Shown in pieces: positions 37,258 through 46,076 of a stretch of DNA of 64,000 bases. Origin of the DNA: Ruminococcus sp. HUN007 (GTDB taxonomy: Bacteria > Bacillota > Clostridia > Oscillospirales > Ruminococcaceae); the NCBI RefSeq assembly GCF_000712055.1, contig NZ_JOOA01000002.1, positions 2,418,001-2,482,000 of the forward strand, given 5' to 3'. Under the pieces are notes generated by a model. The model saw only the letters and a list, made by a program, of their open reading frames with translations, was not told the origin of the DNA and did no database searches. Both the position numbers and the translations under genes were made by a program. Positions within the stretch are counted from its first letter, which is position 1. Every line of letters begins with the position of its first letter.

Positions 37258-37608
37258 TCAGGTGATCTTATCTATCCTTTTTTTCAGTTCTTCGACGGTA
37301 ATTCCTGAACGCAAAGCCTCATGTACTGCCTTGTCGAAATCTTCAAGAATGCCTTCGCGTACCGCCGAGTGATCGACCGCTGCAACAAAGCATCCCCGCC
37401 CGGATACGGAATAAATGATCCCGTTTCTTTCAAGTTCCTGATAGGCCTTTGAAACTGTGTTCGGATTTACCCCGAGATCTTTGGCAAGCGTACGCACTCC
37501 GGGAAGCTGGTCGTTTTCAGACAGCATGCCTTTTATTATGAGTTCGCTTATTTTTTTATACAGCTGTTCATAAATAGGTACGCTGCTTTTTAAGTCAATA
37601 CTTATCAC
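37258..37608 (-). CDS. GntR-family regulator (YtrA-like)
   Basis: 116 aa from a GTG start with GGAGG 8 bases upstream. The N-terminal winged helix (PIYEQLYKKISELIIKG, LPGVRTLAKDLGVNPNTVSKAYQELE) is followed by only a short tail, as in the YtrA subfamily. It lies inside the transporter operon. The 13-bp inverted repeat at 41905-41937 ahead of the first permease gene is the likely binding site, giving autoregulation. Confidence 0.88.
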   Translation of the reverse strand: MISIDLKSSVPIYEQLYKKISELIIKGMLSENDQLPGVRTLAKDLGVNPNTVSKAYQELERNGIIYSVSGRGCFVAAVDHSAVREGILEDFDKAVHEALRSGITVEELKKRIDKIT

Positions 37609-37650
37609 TGCATCAGCCTCCTTCGTTGTATAATGTTCGGTACTTTTTTC

Positions 37651-39777
37651 TTAATAATAATCATCATCTGTTTTTTCAATCCATTCAACCTTTTCGGCGT
37701 TGCTGTTCTCAATCAGTTTATTGTAAAGATCAGCATATTCAGGCGGAAGCATGAGTCTGAATTTTACAGGTTTTTTGAGCCATACCATATTGCCTCCGTA
37801 TGTGGAGGAATGGTCGGTTTCTTTATCAGTGCTTTCTTCATCAAAAACAACAGTAACAACAAAACAGTCTCTGGTATCGTAGTAACGCCAGTAGTACGAC
37901 TTTGAAATTATTTTGTCAAGAGTGTTTTTATCAAAATCGGTAAGGACATATTCATAAGGATAGCGTCTTGTTGATGAAACATACGGAACAGAACTGCAGC
38001 CGAACAGTTCTTTTTCATATTCTGTTCTTCCGCAGAAGACCATGTATTTTTTGTCTGAAATATATTTTTTTATTTCTGAAGGTATATCAGAATATTTTAC
38101 ATGTTCGTTTCCGAAAATATTAACAGATAGTATTTCAGGCAATTCAAGTTCAGGATCGTTCATACTGTTTTTGTAATTTTCTTCGGCAATTTTGTATATT
38201 GCAGAACTCATATAATCTGTTATACATGGAGTAAAATCTGTTCTGTATCCTTTTCCATTTTTCATGGTGTATTTTATAGTTATATTTTCTGAGGTATCAT
38301 AGTATACTTTGTCGGCATGATCCGCTGAAAATATATTATAATCGGAACAGAAAGTCTTACTTTCGGAACGTGTGCTGTAATAATTTTCTGTTTCTGCATC
38401 TTCTGATGATTTTCTTAGATCGTTATTCAGTTCTTTGTGAAGTCCGGTTATAAGTTTTATTGTTTCAGTATCGGTGTATGTACCGGAGAACGGTTTAAAA
38501 TCTATTGTCGCTTCGGCCACAGCTCCTGCATAAGGAACATAGTACTTTGCTCCGAATGCTCCTGTTTCTGAAAAGACTGCGAAAAATCCGGCCGCGATAA
38601 AAAAAACGGCTGCTGGCAGAATAAGCTTTTTCGGAGACTGTATAAAGCGGACTTTTCGTTCTTTTACTGACAAAAGGATGAAATAGATAAAGAATGAGGC
38701 AAGCAGTGATAATATCAGAAAACGCAGAAGTTTCGGGGATGAAAATAAATATATTCTATCGTCTGCGATATAGGATATTACAGCAGTGGTAAGGCATGCG
38801 TAGACAGCACAGAACATAGGATGAAATGCAAAAGGTTTTCCTGTATCTTCCGCTTTTCTTCTTTTGAAAAGTATACCGGCTGCGCTAAAACAGAGTACGC
38901 TTAATGAAAGTATCCAGATCATCCAGTTTACTGTTCCGTACAGATATGGTGCTTCGTCGTACCAGTACAGGTATCTTACTGCATATAACAGCGCGCCTGG
39001 AGGACAGATACGTGAAAATATGTAGTCATAGTTTGAATATGCAATTGTTTCTCCTGATATTATACTGTCGATGTCTGAACACAGCAGATAAAGTGAATAG
39101 TTTGATATTACAAGGCTCGTTATATTTTCAGATACAGTTCCGCAGCAGACTGTGACAAGTACTGCAAAAGAATAGAGAAACAGCATTGCGATAAGAAACA
39201 GAAACTCGAATTTTACTATAACTTCCGGTGAGGGAACATAATATACATATATATTAAAAATATCTTCGAGATAATCAGTCTCAGGGTCAGAACGCAGTTC
39301 AGTGTTATACCATGAGATCAGCATAGGCAGAGTGAATATCAGGGAGATAACATACGGAAGGGTATATGTGATGAGTCCTGAAAGAAAATCAGCTGAGAAA
39401 AGCTGTTTTCTGTTTACAGGAAGAGACATGACAAGGTCTGATTCTGATCTTCTGTTAAGATAACGGAAGTTCCATATAGCTGTAAAAACTCCAGAAAAGA
39501 ATGCAGCAGCAGCAATTATTACTGAAAGAAGGCTAAGATGTGAATACAGTGTCAGCGTTTCATCGTTGTACAGGTCAGCGGATGAAGCTGCGTTACTGTC
39601 CATGTTGAGTATCAGTCGGTTGGCAAGATCACGGAATAACAGGAATAACGGAATGCCGAGCATCTGCATAATAAAAGATACAATGAAAATTTTCCTGTTG
39701 TCTTTTAACTGCATACAGAATCGTTTTGAAAACGATGAATGTGTTTTTGTGCTTTGCCGTTCTGTTTTCTTTTTCAT
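37651..39777 (-). CDS. ABC-2-type permease subunit 1
   Basis: 708 aa from the ATG at 39777, which follows GGAGGCA; an in-frame extension to 39879 overlaps the upstream gene. It has six or more membrane segments in the first 400 residues, then a large extracytoplasmic domain (about 420-700). The N-terminal KRFCMQLKDNRKIFIVSFIMQMLGIPLFLL and the MSLPVNRKQLFSADFLSGL motif recur in the upstream gene, so the two are paralogues that probably pair as a heterodimer with the ATPase. It is followed by the GntR gene 42 bases on. Confidence 0.78.
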   Translation of the reverse strand: MKKKTERQSTKTHSSFSKRFCMQLKDNRKIFIVSFIMQMLGIPLFLLFRDLANRLILNMDSNAASSADLYNDETLTLYSHLSLLSVIIAAAAFFSGVFTAIWNFRYLNRRSESDLVMSLPVNRKQLFSADFLSGLITYTLPYVISLIFTLPMLISWYNTELRSDPETDYLEDIFNIYVYYVPSPEVIVKFEFLFLIAMLFLYSFAVLVTVCCGTVSENITSLVISNYSLYLLCSDIDSIISGETIAYSNYDYIFSRICPPGALLYAVRYLYWYDEAPYLYGTVNWMIWILSLSVLCFSAAGILFKRRKAEDTGKPFAFHPMFCAVYACLTTAVISYIADDRIYLFSSPKLLRFLILSLLASFFIYFILLSVKERKVRFIQSPKKLILPAAVFFIAAGFFAVFSETGAFGAKYYVPYAGAVAEATIDFKPFSGTYTDTETIKLITGLHKELNNDLRKSSEDAETENYYSTRSESKTFCSDYNIFSADHADKVYYDTSENITIKYTMKNGKGYRTDFTPCITDYMSSAIYKIAEENYKNSMNDPELELPEILSVNIFGNEHVKYSDIPSEIKKYISDKKYMVFCGRTEYEKELFGCSSVPYVSSTRRYPYEYVLTDFDKNTLDKIISKSYYWRYYDTRDCFVVTVVFDEESTDKETDHSSTYGGNMVWLKKPVKFRLMLPPEYADLYNKLIENSNAEKVEWIEKTDDDYY

Positions 39778-39838
39778 AAAATGCCTCCTTCGGGAAACGG
39801 TTTGTTTTTCAGTCAGCGGTTTCACCAGAGTATATACG

Positions 39839-41848
39839 TTATTCGATGACCATTTCGTTTTTGTTTCCGTCCGTATCAATCTTATACCATTTTACTTTTT
39901 CCGTTTTTGCAGACTTCATGAATTTTTCGTAAAGATCAGAGTATTCGGCAGGGAGGAAGAGCTGCCATGTTAAGTCTCCAATCGCAGGATTAGGTGTTTT
40001 CATACCGAAAACATAACAATCTTTCGTGTCAAAGTAATAAGGATAGTATGCTTTGGAAACTATTTCGCTGAACAATTCTTCATCATATTCTTTTATGACA
40101 TATTCTTTAGGGTAAAGAGTGTTTGATGTAATGTAGTTTTCAAATCTGCGCCCGTATAGTTTTTCTGTAAAATCTGTGTTTCCGCAGAAAAGTATATAAC
40201 CTCTGTTTTTCATGAAATTCATGAAATCCTGACTACTGTCCCTAAGCGAACGCATTATAGCACTGCCATCAGATATAAAAAAATCAAATTCTGAAAGGTC
40301 AGTAACACATGGTATATAAGAACGCTCGTATTCTTTTCCGTTTTTCAGACGGTAAGAGATCTTGATACTGTTATCGTTTCCGTACCTATTTAACTTTTCA
40401 TTGTCATAGTCTGTCCGGAATAATAATACATCCGGATATCTTGCTGCATAATTATTCAGTGCATCAGGATCTGTGAGCGATGCCCGCAGATCGTTATTGA
40501 GTTCACGGTTTAAGTCTGTTATTTTCTTTATGTCATCTTTATCAGTGTAAGTGTTTTTTTTGTCTGGTCCGTAATCAGCAGGCCATAAAGGTGAGTGTAT
40601 GCCTGCTTCGACGATGTCTGAAACGTCAGGAATACGGTACATTAAACCAAATCCTTCTGCGTTTATGCACACTACGTATATGATAAGTGATATACATGCC
40701 GCAGAAACAGGAAATATCATATTTTTTAAAGTACCTTCAAGGGTGATACGTCTTTTTCTGAAGAAAAACAGAATAAAGAATAAAATCAGTGAAAATGTGA
40801 CAGCCAGAATAATCTTTATTATATCAGGAGTTGTGAAGTTGGAAAGGTGAAATTTGTAGTGGCTGCATACGGTATAAATTATACCGGCAGTGAAGCACAT
40901 TACAACGGCGTGGAACAGTGCCGGAGCAGTGATGGTTTTTCCGGTGTCTTCTGCTTTTCTTTTTCCAAAAGCGATGAAAGAGACAAGAAAACATAACGAA
41001 CTTATGATGAGACACCAGATGATCCAGCTTATTTCCACTTCTTTGCTTACAGTTGCCTGGTCGTACAGATACGCCAGATCACCTATGTCGGATAAAAGAT
41101 GAATATGAGAGATCGCACCTGCAGGGCAGAGCCATGTAAATTCATATGGGAGTTTACCATCGTTCCATAAATTCGGGATAAAACTGTTTCTGAAAGAATA
41201 GACTGATACGCATAGTATGTACACAGCAATATTTGAAAGGATCAGATATACGACTGCATCGGTCAGTTTTCCGCAGCAGACGGAAATAAGTACGGAAAAA
41301 GTATAGAGATAGATCATCGCGATAAGAATTTCCGCACAGTTTAGTGATATGACGATGATCGTTTCATTTCCCATTCCTAAGAAAAAAACCATCAGACATG
41401 ACAGCAGTGATATTATGACCAGCGGAACAGTGTATGAAAAAAGACCTGAAAGAAAATCTGCAAAGAAGAGCTGATTTTTATTGAGAGGCAGGGACATGTC
41501 GATATCCGTTTTTGATTTTCTGTAAAGATAACTGAATGATTTTAATGCTATCACTGCACCGAATAATATGGCCGGGATAAGCATGATCAGAGAGATTCTG
41601 CTGCCGTTTTCATAAATGTATTTCTGATTCTGATATGACAGGTTCATTTTGTCTATAAAATCTGTAGTCATATTCTTCATATACCAATTATCAGTCTCAT
41701 CTTCCATGAATACTGAGAATAAGTACAGTGGCAGTCCGAGAAGCTGCAGTATGAATCCCATGATAAACAGTTTTCTGTTCTTTTTTATTTGCATATAAAA
41801 TCGTCCCGCAAACGGACTTTTTACAGCCTGCGTTTTGTTTCCTTTCAT
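39839..41848 (-). CDS. ABC-2-type permease subunit 2
   Basis: 669 aa, first gene of the operon, with AGGAGGTATTGT before the ATG. It is a paralogue of the next gene: RFYMQIKKNRKLFIMGFILQLLGLPLYLF near the N-terminus and MSLPLNKNQLFFADFLSGLF, with about six to eight membrane segments and a C-terminal outer domain. It is likely a YtrC/D-like permease. The palindrome at 41905-41937 sits about 60 bases upstream. Confidence 0.78.
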   Translation of the reverse strand: MKGNKTQAVKSPFAGRFYMQIKKNRKLFIMGFILQLLGLPLYLFSVFMEDETDNWYMKNMTTDFIDKMNLSYQNQKYIYENGSRISLIMLIPAILFGAVIALKSFSYLYRKSKTDIDMSLPLNKNQLFFADFLSGLFSYTVPLVIISLLSCLMVFFLGMGNETIIVISLNCAEILIAMIYLYTFSVLISVCCGKLTDAVVYLILSNIAVYILCVSVYSFRNSFIPNLWNDGKLPYEFTWLCPAGAISHIHLLSDIGDLAYLYDQATVSKEVEISWIIWCLIISSLCFLVSFIAFGKRKAEDTGKTITAPALFHAVVMCFTAGIIYTVCSHYKFHLSNFTTPDIIKIILAVTFSLILFFILFFFRKRRITLEGTLKNMIFPVSAACISLIIYVVCINAEGFGLMYRIPDVSDIVEAGIHSPLWPADYGPDKKNTYTDKDDIKKITDLNRELNNDLRASLTDPDALNNYAARYPDVLLFRTDYDNEKLNRYGNDNSIKISYRLKNGKEYERSYIPCVTDLSEFDFFISDGSAIMRSLRDSSQDFMNFMKNRGYILFCGNTDFTEKLYGRRFENYITSNTLYPKEYVIKEYDEELFSEIVSKAYYPYYFDTKDCYVFGMKTPNPAIGDLTWQLFLPAEYSDLYEKFMKSAKTEKVKWYKIDTDGNKNEMVIE

Positions 41849-41904
41849 ACAATACCTCCTGTTCCCTGCGGTCAGCGTGGATTTTTTCTTTGATTCAGCT
41901 TTGT

Positions 41905-41937
41905 ACTAAGTGTACTACTTCTGTTAGTACACTTAGT
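41905..41937. promoter_or_regulatory. Palindromic operator of the ABC transporter operon
   Basis: Perfect 13-bp arms (41905-41917 and 41925-41937; ACTAAGTGTACTA) are separated by 7 bases. The position, just upstream of the first permease gene in an operon that encodes a GntR protein, points to a repressor site. Confidence 0.75.
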
Positions 41938-42172
41938 TTAACACAGTCTGAGTGAAATGTCAACAGGGTTGAAGCGAATTAGTGAAAAAACAACGTTATA
42001 TAAAATAGAAACCTCAGTATAAATCTCGTATGCGTTAAAAAGGAAAACGATGGTTGACGAGATGGATTATATGTGCTATAATAACATTATATTACATATA
42101 TGTTTTGAAAACGCTTATTGCAATACCAAACATGATGTGCTAAAATAATTATAAGAAATGAGGAAAAACACT

Positions 42173-43024
42173 ATGTCAGAAAAGGCAGGTAACAACATCA
42201 AGCCATTCGAAGAGCTCACTATCAAGGACGATTTTATGTTCGGAGCGGTTATGAGTGAGGAAAAGAATCTTAAACCGCTGCTTGAATACATACTGGACAT
42301 CAAAATCGATCACATCACATATCCGGAAAGGCAGAAAACTATCAGCGCCAACTATGGTTACAAAAGTGTCCGCCTTGATGTATACTGTGAGGATGATAAC
42401 AATACGGTTTATAATATTGAGATTCAGGTTGCAAACAGGAAGGACCTGGCTAAGCGCATTCGTTACTATCATGACATGATAGACATTAACATCCTTGAAC
42501 AGGGCAGAAAAGTTAGTGAACTGAAAAAGAGTATTGTGATTTTTATCTGTGATTTTGATTATTACGGGAAAAATCGGTATATGTATACGTTCAAAGGTCA
42601 GTGTCAGGAAGATAGCAGTGTTTATCTTGATGATGATACGCTTTCCGTTGTACTGTATATCAATGGTTCAGTCGGGAATATAAACGATGAACTGAAAGCG
42701 ACTTTACAGTATATGGCGGGTAAGATACCGCCAAAGGGAAGTTATGCTGATAATCTTGACAAAGCCGTTAAAAAGGTTAAGATAAATGAGAAATGGAGGC
42801 GGGATTATATGACAATGGCAATGAAAATAGACGAAGAAAGAGATATAGCTGAATTTAAAAAGTCAGTTTCAGCAGTTAGAAAAGGCAGAGAACTGGTAAG
42901 CGATGAGGTTATGATGAATATGCTTTCTATAACCCGTGAGGAGCTTGATTCTATTTATCGTATGATTGATAACCATCCGGAAATGAGCGACTGGGATATA
43001 GCCAGAGAGATACTTCTTGGATGA
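42173..43024 (+). CDS. Rpn-type PD-(D/E)XK nuclease family protein
   Basis: 283 aa from the ATG at 42173, with GAGGAAAAA upstream. The N-terminus shows the family pattern LTIKDDFMFGAVMSEEKNLKPLLEYIL and a PD-(D/E)XK-like core with VRLDVYCEDDNNTVYNIEIQVANR, followed by RIRYYHDMIDI. These proteins (Rpn, once called transposases) are nucleases that promote recombination in trans in E. coli. They are common in Ruminococcus genomes in many copies. It borders the CRISPR/cassette region and has its own terminator. Confidence 0.85.
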   Translation: MSEKAGNNIKPFEELTIKDDFMFGAVMSEEKNLKPLLEYILDIKIDHITYPERQKTISANYGYKSVRLDVYCEDDNNTVYNIEIQVANRKDLAKRIRYYHDMIDINILEQGRKVSELKKSIVIFICDFDYYGKNRYMYTFKGQCQEDSSVYLDDDTLSVVLYINGSVGNINDELKATLQYMAGKIPPKGSYADNLDKAVKKVKINEKWRRDYMTMAMKIDEERDIAEFKKSVSAVRKGRELVSDEVMMNMLSITREELDSIYRMIDNHPEMSDWDIAREILLG

Positions 43025-43054
43025 TAGACTTTGATTTGTTGTTTATAAACTGAT

Positions 43055-43107
43055 AAAACCGTATATTTCTGAACGATGTTGTTTTCAGAAATATACGGTT
43101 TTTCTTT
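43055..43107 (+). terminator. Terminator after the Rpn-type gene
   Basis: A 19-bp stem (43055-43073 with 43084-43102) runs into TTTTTCTTT. A further hairpin at 43130-43178 marks the leader-distal end of CRISPR array 1 and recurs in related form beside arrays 2 and 3. Confidence 0.85.
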
Positions 43108-43186
43108 ATGCTTTAGAATATTAACATAAAACCTTCGGAAAGAAGATCACAGGAATGATGTGATTTAACTTTCCGAAGCTTTTTCT

Positions 43187-43516
43187 TTTACAAACCCCCA
43201 TCGGTGAAGGGGGTATACCAAACGAAAAGAAGCATAAGTTTGAAATGGAGATGATTGTTTCAAACACCCAACGGTGAAAGGGGTATATCAACCCGGTCCC
43301 GGAAAGATTCAAAGTCAGACTCAACGAAGGTTTCAAACACCCAATGGTGAAAGGGGTATATCAACCGTGGGGCAGTGTGCTATGTCTACGGAGACGATCC
43401 GTTTAAAGTTTCAAACACCCAATGGTGAAAGGGGTATATCAACCGCCCATAAGACAACCAACATGAATCTCCAAGCATAGTTTCAAACACCCAATGGTGA
43501 AAGGGGTATATCAACC
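43187..43516 (-). CRISPR. CRISPR array 1
   Basis: Four good 37-bp repeats (43257-43293, 43330-43366, 43408-43444, 43480-43516) and one degenerate repeat at the left end (43187-43223). Spacers are about 33-41 nt with no similarity to each other. On the transcribed (minus) strand the repeats end in GTGTTTGAAAC and carry a CACC-ATTG-GGTG hairpin. The leader with promoter lies on the right and the worn repeat on the left, so the array is read right to left. No cas genes are nearby. Confidence 0.93.
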
Positions 43517-43639
43517 CCCCCCTCGTAATTACGCGCTTTCAAGCGATTCCTTCTGATTTGTTTGTTAAATACCCCTAAAATGATGTCAAACGCCCACTGG
43601 CTACACTTAAATTATACCATATTTTCAGGGCAGTGTAAA
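43517..43639 (-). promoter_or_regulatory. Leader of CRISPR array 1
   Basis: Minus-strand TTTACA (43634-43639), 17 bases, TATAAT (43611-43616) points into the array. The stretch from the promoter to the first repeat is nearly identical beside arrays 2 and 3. Confidence 0.8.
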
Positions 43640-43733
43640 TAAATTTTTCAGTTATCACTTAATCAGATCTAAAATTTTATATTATTAATACAGAAGACAA
43701 AAACAGTCACGATTTCAGAAAGGATGATTTTAT

Positions 43734-43835
43734 ATGGCAAACAACTATTACAGCAGAAACTGCAGCGTAGCATTTATGGCAATGAAAATGATATGGTATT
43801 CACTTAACAATGGTGACATCAAGCCGTTTATGTAA
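43734..43835 (+). CDS. 33-aa cassette peptide (MANNYYSRN type), copy A
   Basis: 33 aa with AGAAAGGAT about 10 bases before the ATG. It begins MANNYYSRN, has a hydrophobic middle (FMAMKMIWYSL) and ends DIKPFM. Copies at 52526 and 54027 differ by only a few residues. Always first in the cassette, just right of the CRISPR leader or at a unit boundary. I do not recognise it. Confidence 0.6.
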   Translation: MANNYYSRNCSVAFMAMKMIWYSLNNGDIKPFM

Positions 43836-43928
43836 TGCCCGTTCTGAGCTGCAAAAATATTTTTTTTCATATATCACTTAACAGTACCGGAAAAATCATA
43901 TTATATAAACAGAAGGGAGCTGATCAGA

Positions 43929-43958
43929 ATGATGGTACTTGATCCTGAATATCTGTAA
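43929..43958 (+). CDS. 9-aa cassette peptide MMVLDPEYL, copy A
   Basis: AGAAGGGAGC lies about 8 bases before the ATG. Repeated at 52720, 53418 and 54221 with the same residues or one change. Whether the peptide or its translation (as a leader) matters is unknown. Confidence 0.45.
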   Translation: MMVLDPEYL

Positions 43959-44015
43959 AAGCAAACTTAAGAAGACACAAATCAAAAACTACGTAAATAC
44001 TAGGAGGAAACGAAT

Positions 44016-44276
44016 ATGTTAAATGAAATGATAGTAAAAACAGCCCTTGAAAACATCGCCAAAAACCCAGGAATGCTGAAGATGCCGAATATCCCATGGC
44101 CGGTAGTGGATGCAGGAGTGTTCTGGAACACGATAGGAGAAGGCGGAGGCTACAAGCTTGAACAGAATATGATAACCCAGCACTGCAGAATCCTTGACAG
44201 AAGCGGAATAAGACGAGGCTGGGGATCGGAAGCTGCGATGGAAAGACTGATGAATCAGATGGCAGGGTGTAATTAA
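44016..44276 (+). CDS. 86-aa cassette protein (MLNEMIVKTAL type), copy A
   Basis: 86 aa with AGGAGG 7 bases before the ATG. A charged helix is followed by MPNIPWPVVDAGVFWNTI, a Gly-rich turn, and QHCRILDRSGIRRGWGSEAAMERLM. Near-identical copies lie at 52809 and 54310, with diverged paralogues at 53503 and 55723. The ILDRSGIRRGWGSEAAMERL part could be a small nucleic-acid-binding helix set, but I do not recognise the family. Confidence 0.75.
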   Translation: MLNEMIVKTALENIAKNPGMLKMPNIPWPVVDAGVFWNTIGEGGGYKLEQNMITQHCRILDRSGIRRGWGSEAAMERLMNQMAGCN

Positions 44277-44310
44277 AGGTTAGGGTGCAACAGTGAAAGG
44301 AAGTGATTGT

Positions 44311-44343
44311 ATGCCAACCATTGATGTAAGCGTAAGCTGGTAG
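44311..44343 (+). CDS. Decapeptide MPTIDVSVSW, copy A1
   Basis: Ten codons after AAAGGAAGTGATTGT. The copies at 44556, 53104, 54605 and 54850 encode the same peptide but differ at third positions of Thr and Ile codons. Confidence 0.55.
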   Translation: MPTIDVSVSW

Positions 44344-44381
44344 TGGAAGACATAAGTCGAAATGAAAGAGAGGTGAACGCT

Positions 44382-44414
44382 ATGCCAAGCATTAGTGTCA
44401 GCGTAAGCTGGTGA
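44382..44414 (+). CDS. Decapeptide MPSISVSVSW, copy A2
   Basis: Ten codons after AGAGAGGTGAACGCT; identical peptide at 54676. Same consensus and C-terminal SVSW as the neighbours. Confidence 0.5.
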   Translation: MPSISVSVSW

Positions 44415-44451
44415 CGAAACAAAAATCTATATTGAAAGGCAGGTGAAATCG

Positions 44452-44514
44452 ATGAAATACCCTACAATGGAAAACGCAATAAAGACAATAATAAGAGTAG
44501 TAGCAGGCAAGTAA
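44452..44514 (+). CDS. 20-aa cationic cassette peptide, copy A
   Basis: Begins MKYPTMENAIK and ends RVVAGK, with AAGGCAGGTG before the ATG. A short amphipathic cationic helix is likely. Identical copy at 54746. Confidence 0.5.
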   Translation: MKYPTMENAIKTIIRVVAGK

Positions 44515-44555
44515 TCAGAAGTAAGTTCATTGTTTAGCGGAAAGGAAGTGATGAT

Positions 44556-44588
44556 ATGCCAACCATCGATGTAAGCGTAAGCTGGTAG
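44556..44588 (+). CDS. Decapeptide MPTIDVSVSW, copy A3
   Basis: Ten codons after AAAGGAAGTGATGAT; synonymous differences from the other copies. Confidence 0.55.
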   Translation: MPTIDVSVSW

Positions 44589-44627
44589 TGAAAGGGAAAA
44601 ATCCAAAATGAAAGAGGGGTGAATGGT

Positions 44628-44660
44628 ATGCCAAGTATAGATTTCAGCGTCAGCTGGTAA
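44628..44660 (+). CDS. Decapeptide MPSIDFSVSW, copy A4
   Basis: Ten codons after AGAGGGGTGAATGGT; same peptide at 54922. Confidence 0.5.
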   Translation: MPSIDFSVSW

Positions 44661-44696
44661 CAGAGCAGAAAAAACAGATTCAGATCGGAGGTGAGA

Positions 44697-44704
44697 CAAT
44701 GAGT
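44697..44704. repeat. Left target-site duplication of the IS66 element
   Basis: CAATGAGT here and at 51624-51631 flank the element; the empty site is seen in the duplicate cassette at 54992-54999. Confidence 0.95.
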
Positions 44705-44861
44705 GTAAGCGTCTAATAGACCGTGTCTTTTTTTGAAAAACAAAAAGCTGTATCATAGAAATACCGAGAGAATTGTATAACCTCAAGTATGAACTACGCA
44801 GTAGTGAAAATCGCACAAGTTATGCAACAGATCGGAAAAACTATGAAAAGACGTGATATGG

Positions 44862-45242
44862 ATGACAGACAAACAGAGGTACCATTACGAACGCTGGAAG
44901 CTTCTCATTTCTGACCGTATGCAAAGTGGTATGAGTACGATCGAGTGGTGTGCAAGCCGAGGCGTTACGAAAGACGCTTACTACTACTGGATGAACAAGT
45001 TCAGAAAAGAAAATGTAGATGCGGCGATACAGAATCTTCCCGCGCAGATCAGTAAGACATCAGCTTTTGTGGAATTAAAAAGATCTGCAGCAGACATAGC
45101 GTCAAATTACAGCACTGAACAGACTTTTCAACTTCCGGCAGCGGTTATACGTCAGGAAGGTTTCAGTGTTGAGATATATCAGAACGCTTCTGCAGATATG
45201 ATCAGAGCGCTGATTGAAGGTGTCAGAAATGTTCAGGCGTGA
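44862..45242 (+). CDS. tnpA: IS66 TnpA (Orf1)
   Basis: 126 aa. The N-terminus carries a helix-turn-helix-like stretch MSTIEWCASRGVTKDAYYYWMNKFR typical of IS66 Orf1, which assists the transposase. The GTG at 44853 is an alternative start. It overlaps tnpB by 14 bases. Confidence 0.85.
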   Translation: MTDKQRYHYERWKLLISDRMQSGMSTIEWCASRGVTKDAYYYWMNKFRKENVDAAIQNLPAQISKTSAFVELKRSAADIASNYSTEQTFQLPAAVIRQEGFSVEIYQNASADMIRALIEGVRNVQA

Positions 45243-45561
45243 TATTGCGATCAAAAAGATCATAGTTGCAACAGGCAGAACAGATATGAGAAAAGGAATT
45301 GACGGTCTGGTATCGCTTGTGCGTCTGAATTACGGAATGAATCCACTGGAAACAGGTACGATATTTCTGTTTTGCGGAAGAAGAAAAAACAAGATTAAAT
45401 GTCTGGCGTTTGAAGGTGACGGATTCAGTTTATCAGTTAAACGTGTAACAGACGGATCTTTCAGTTGGCCGAACACGCCTAACGAAGTACTGGATCTGAC
45501 CTTTGAACAGTATGACAGACTAATAACCGGATTTACAATTGAAAGTACAATCAAATCATAA
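45229..45561 (+). CDS. tnpB: IS66 TnpB (Orf2)
   Basis: 110 aa from the ATG at 45229 with GAAGG 8 bases upstream. It shows the conserved ATGRTDMRKGIDGLVSLV and FLFCGRRKNKIKCLAFEGDGF of IS66 Orf2, an accessory protein needed for transposition in related elements. Confidence 0.92.
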   Translation: MFRRDIAIKKIIVATGRTDMRKGIDGLVSLVRLNYGMNPLETGTIFLFCGRRKNKIKCLAFEGDGFSLSVKRVTDGSFSWPNTPNEVLDLTFEQYDRLITGFTIESTIKS

Positions 45562-45702
45562 AAAAGCGGTGTTCCGGATGAAAAAATCATCCGGAATATT
45601 TTTTAGTCAAATAGGTATATCTGTGCCTATTTGCTATTGACGAGCATCACGATTTATGGTATAATAATAAGTAACAGAAATACATTCAGGAGGTTCGAAC
45701 TC

Positions 45703-46056
45703 ATGTCGATAGTAAAAAGCAAAAACAAGAAAACAGGTGTAACTTACGTATATGAATCCACGTCATACTGGGACAAGGAAAAGCAGCAGCCAAGAGCACA
45801 CAGAAGACTGATTGGAAAGATCGATGAAGAAACAGGAGATATCATACCAACTGGCAAAAGCGGGCGTCGTGATCCGAACGGTGTTGCGAAGCCAATAGAG
45901 CAGGTACTTGACGATACCATCCAGGACCTTAAGGAACAAGTATATGAGCAAAAGGTTCAGATAGAAAAGCTGAGTGCAGAAAACGATGCACTGAAGAAGA
46001 AAAATGAAAAGATACTGAAAGCATTCAGAGATGCACTGAATAAATTCGAAGACTGA
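45703..46056 (+). CDS. Extra small gene in the IS66 element
   Basis: 117 aa with GGAGG 9 bases before the ATG and its own upstream TATAAT-like box. The N-terminus (SKNKKTGVTYVYESTSYWDKEKQQPR, then LIGKIDEETGDIIPTG) resembles the N-terminal domain seen in some IS4/IS1634-type transposases; the last 45 residues are a coiled coil. It is not part of the classical three-gene IS66 set and may be an accessory DNA-binding subunit. Confidence 0.7.
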   Translation: MSIVKSKNKKTGVTYVYESTSYWDKEKQQPRAHRRLIGKIDEETGDIIPTGKSGRRDPNGVAKPIEQVLDDTIQDLKEQVYEQKVQIEKLSAENDALKKKNEKILKAFRDALNKFED

Positions 46057-46076
46057 TACGAAAAGGAGCGCTTGAC

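Noticed and set aside
44311..44720. The decapeptide motif as part of the IS66 end (both contain GTAAGCG)
   Set aside because: The decapeptides occur in cassettes without any IS element, and the shared word is only seven bases.
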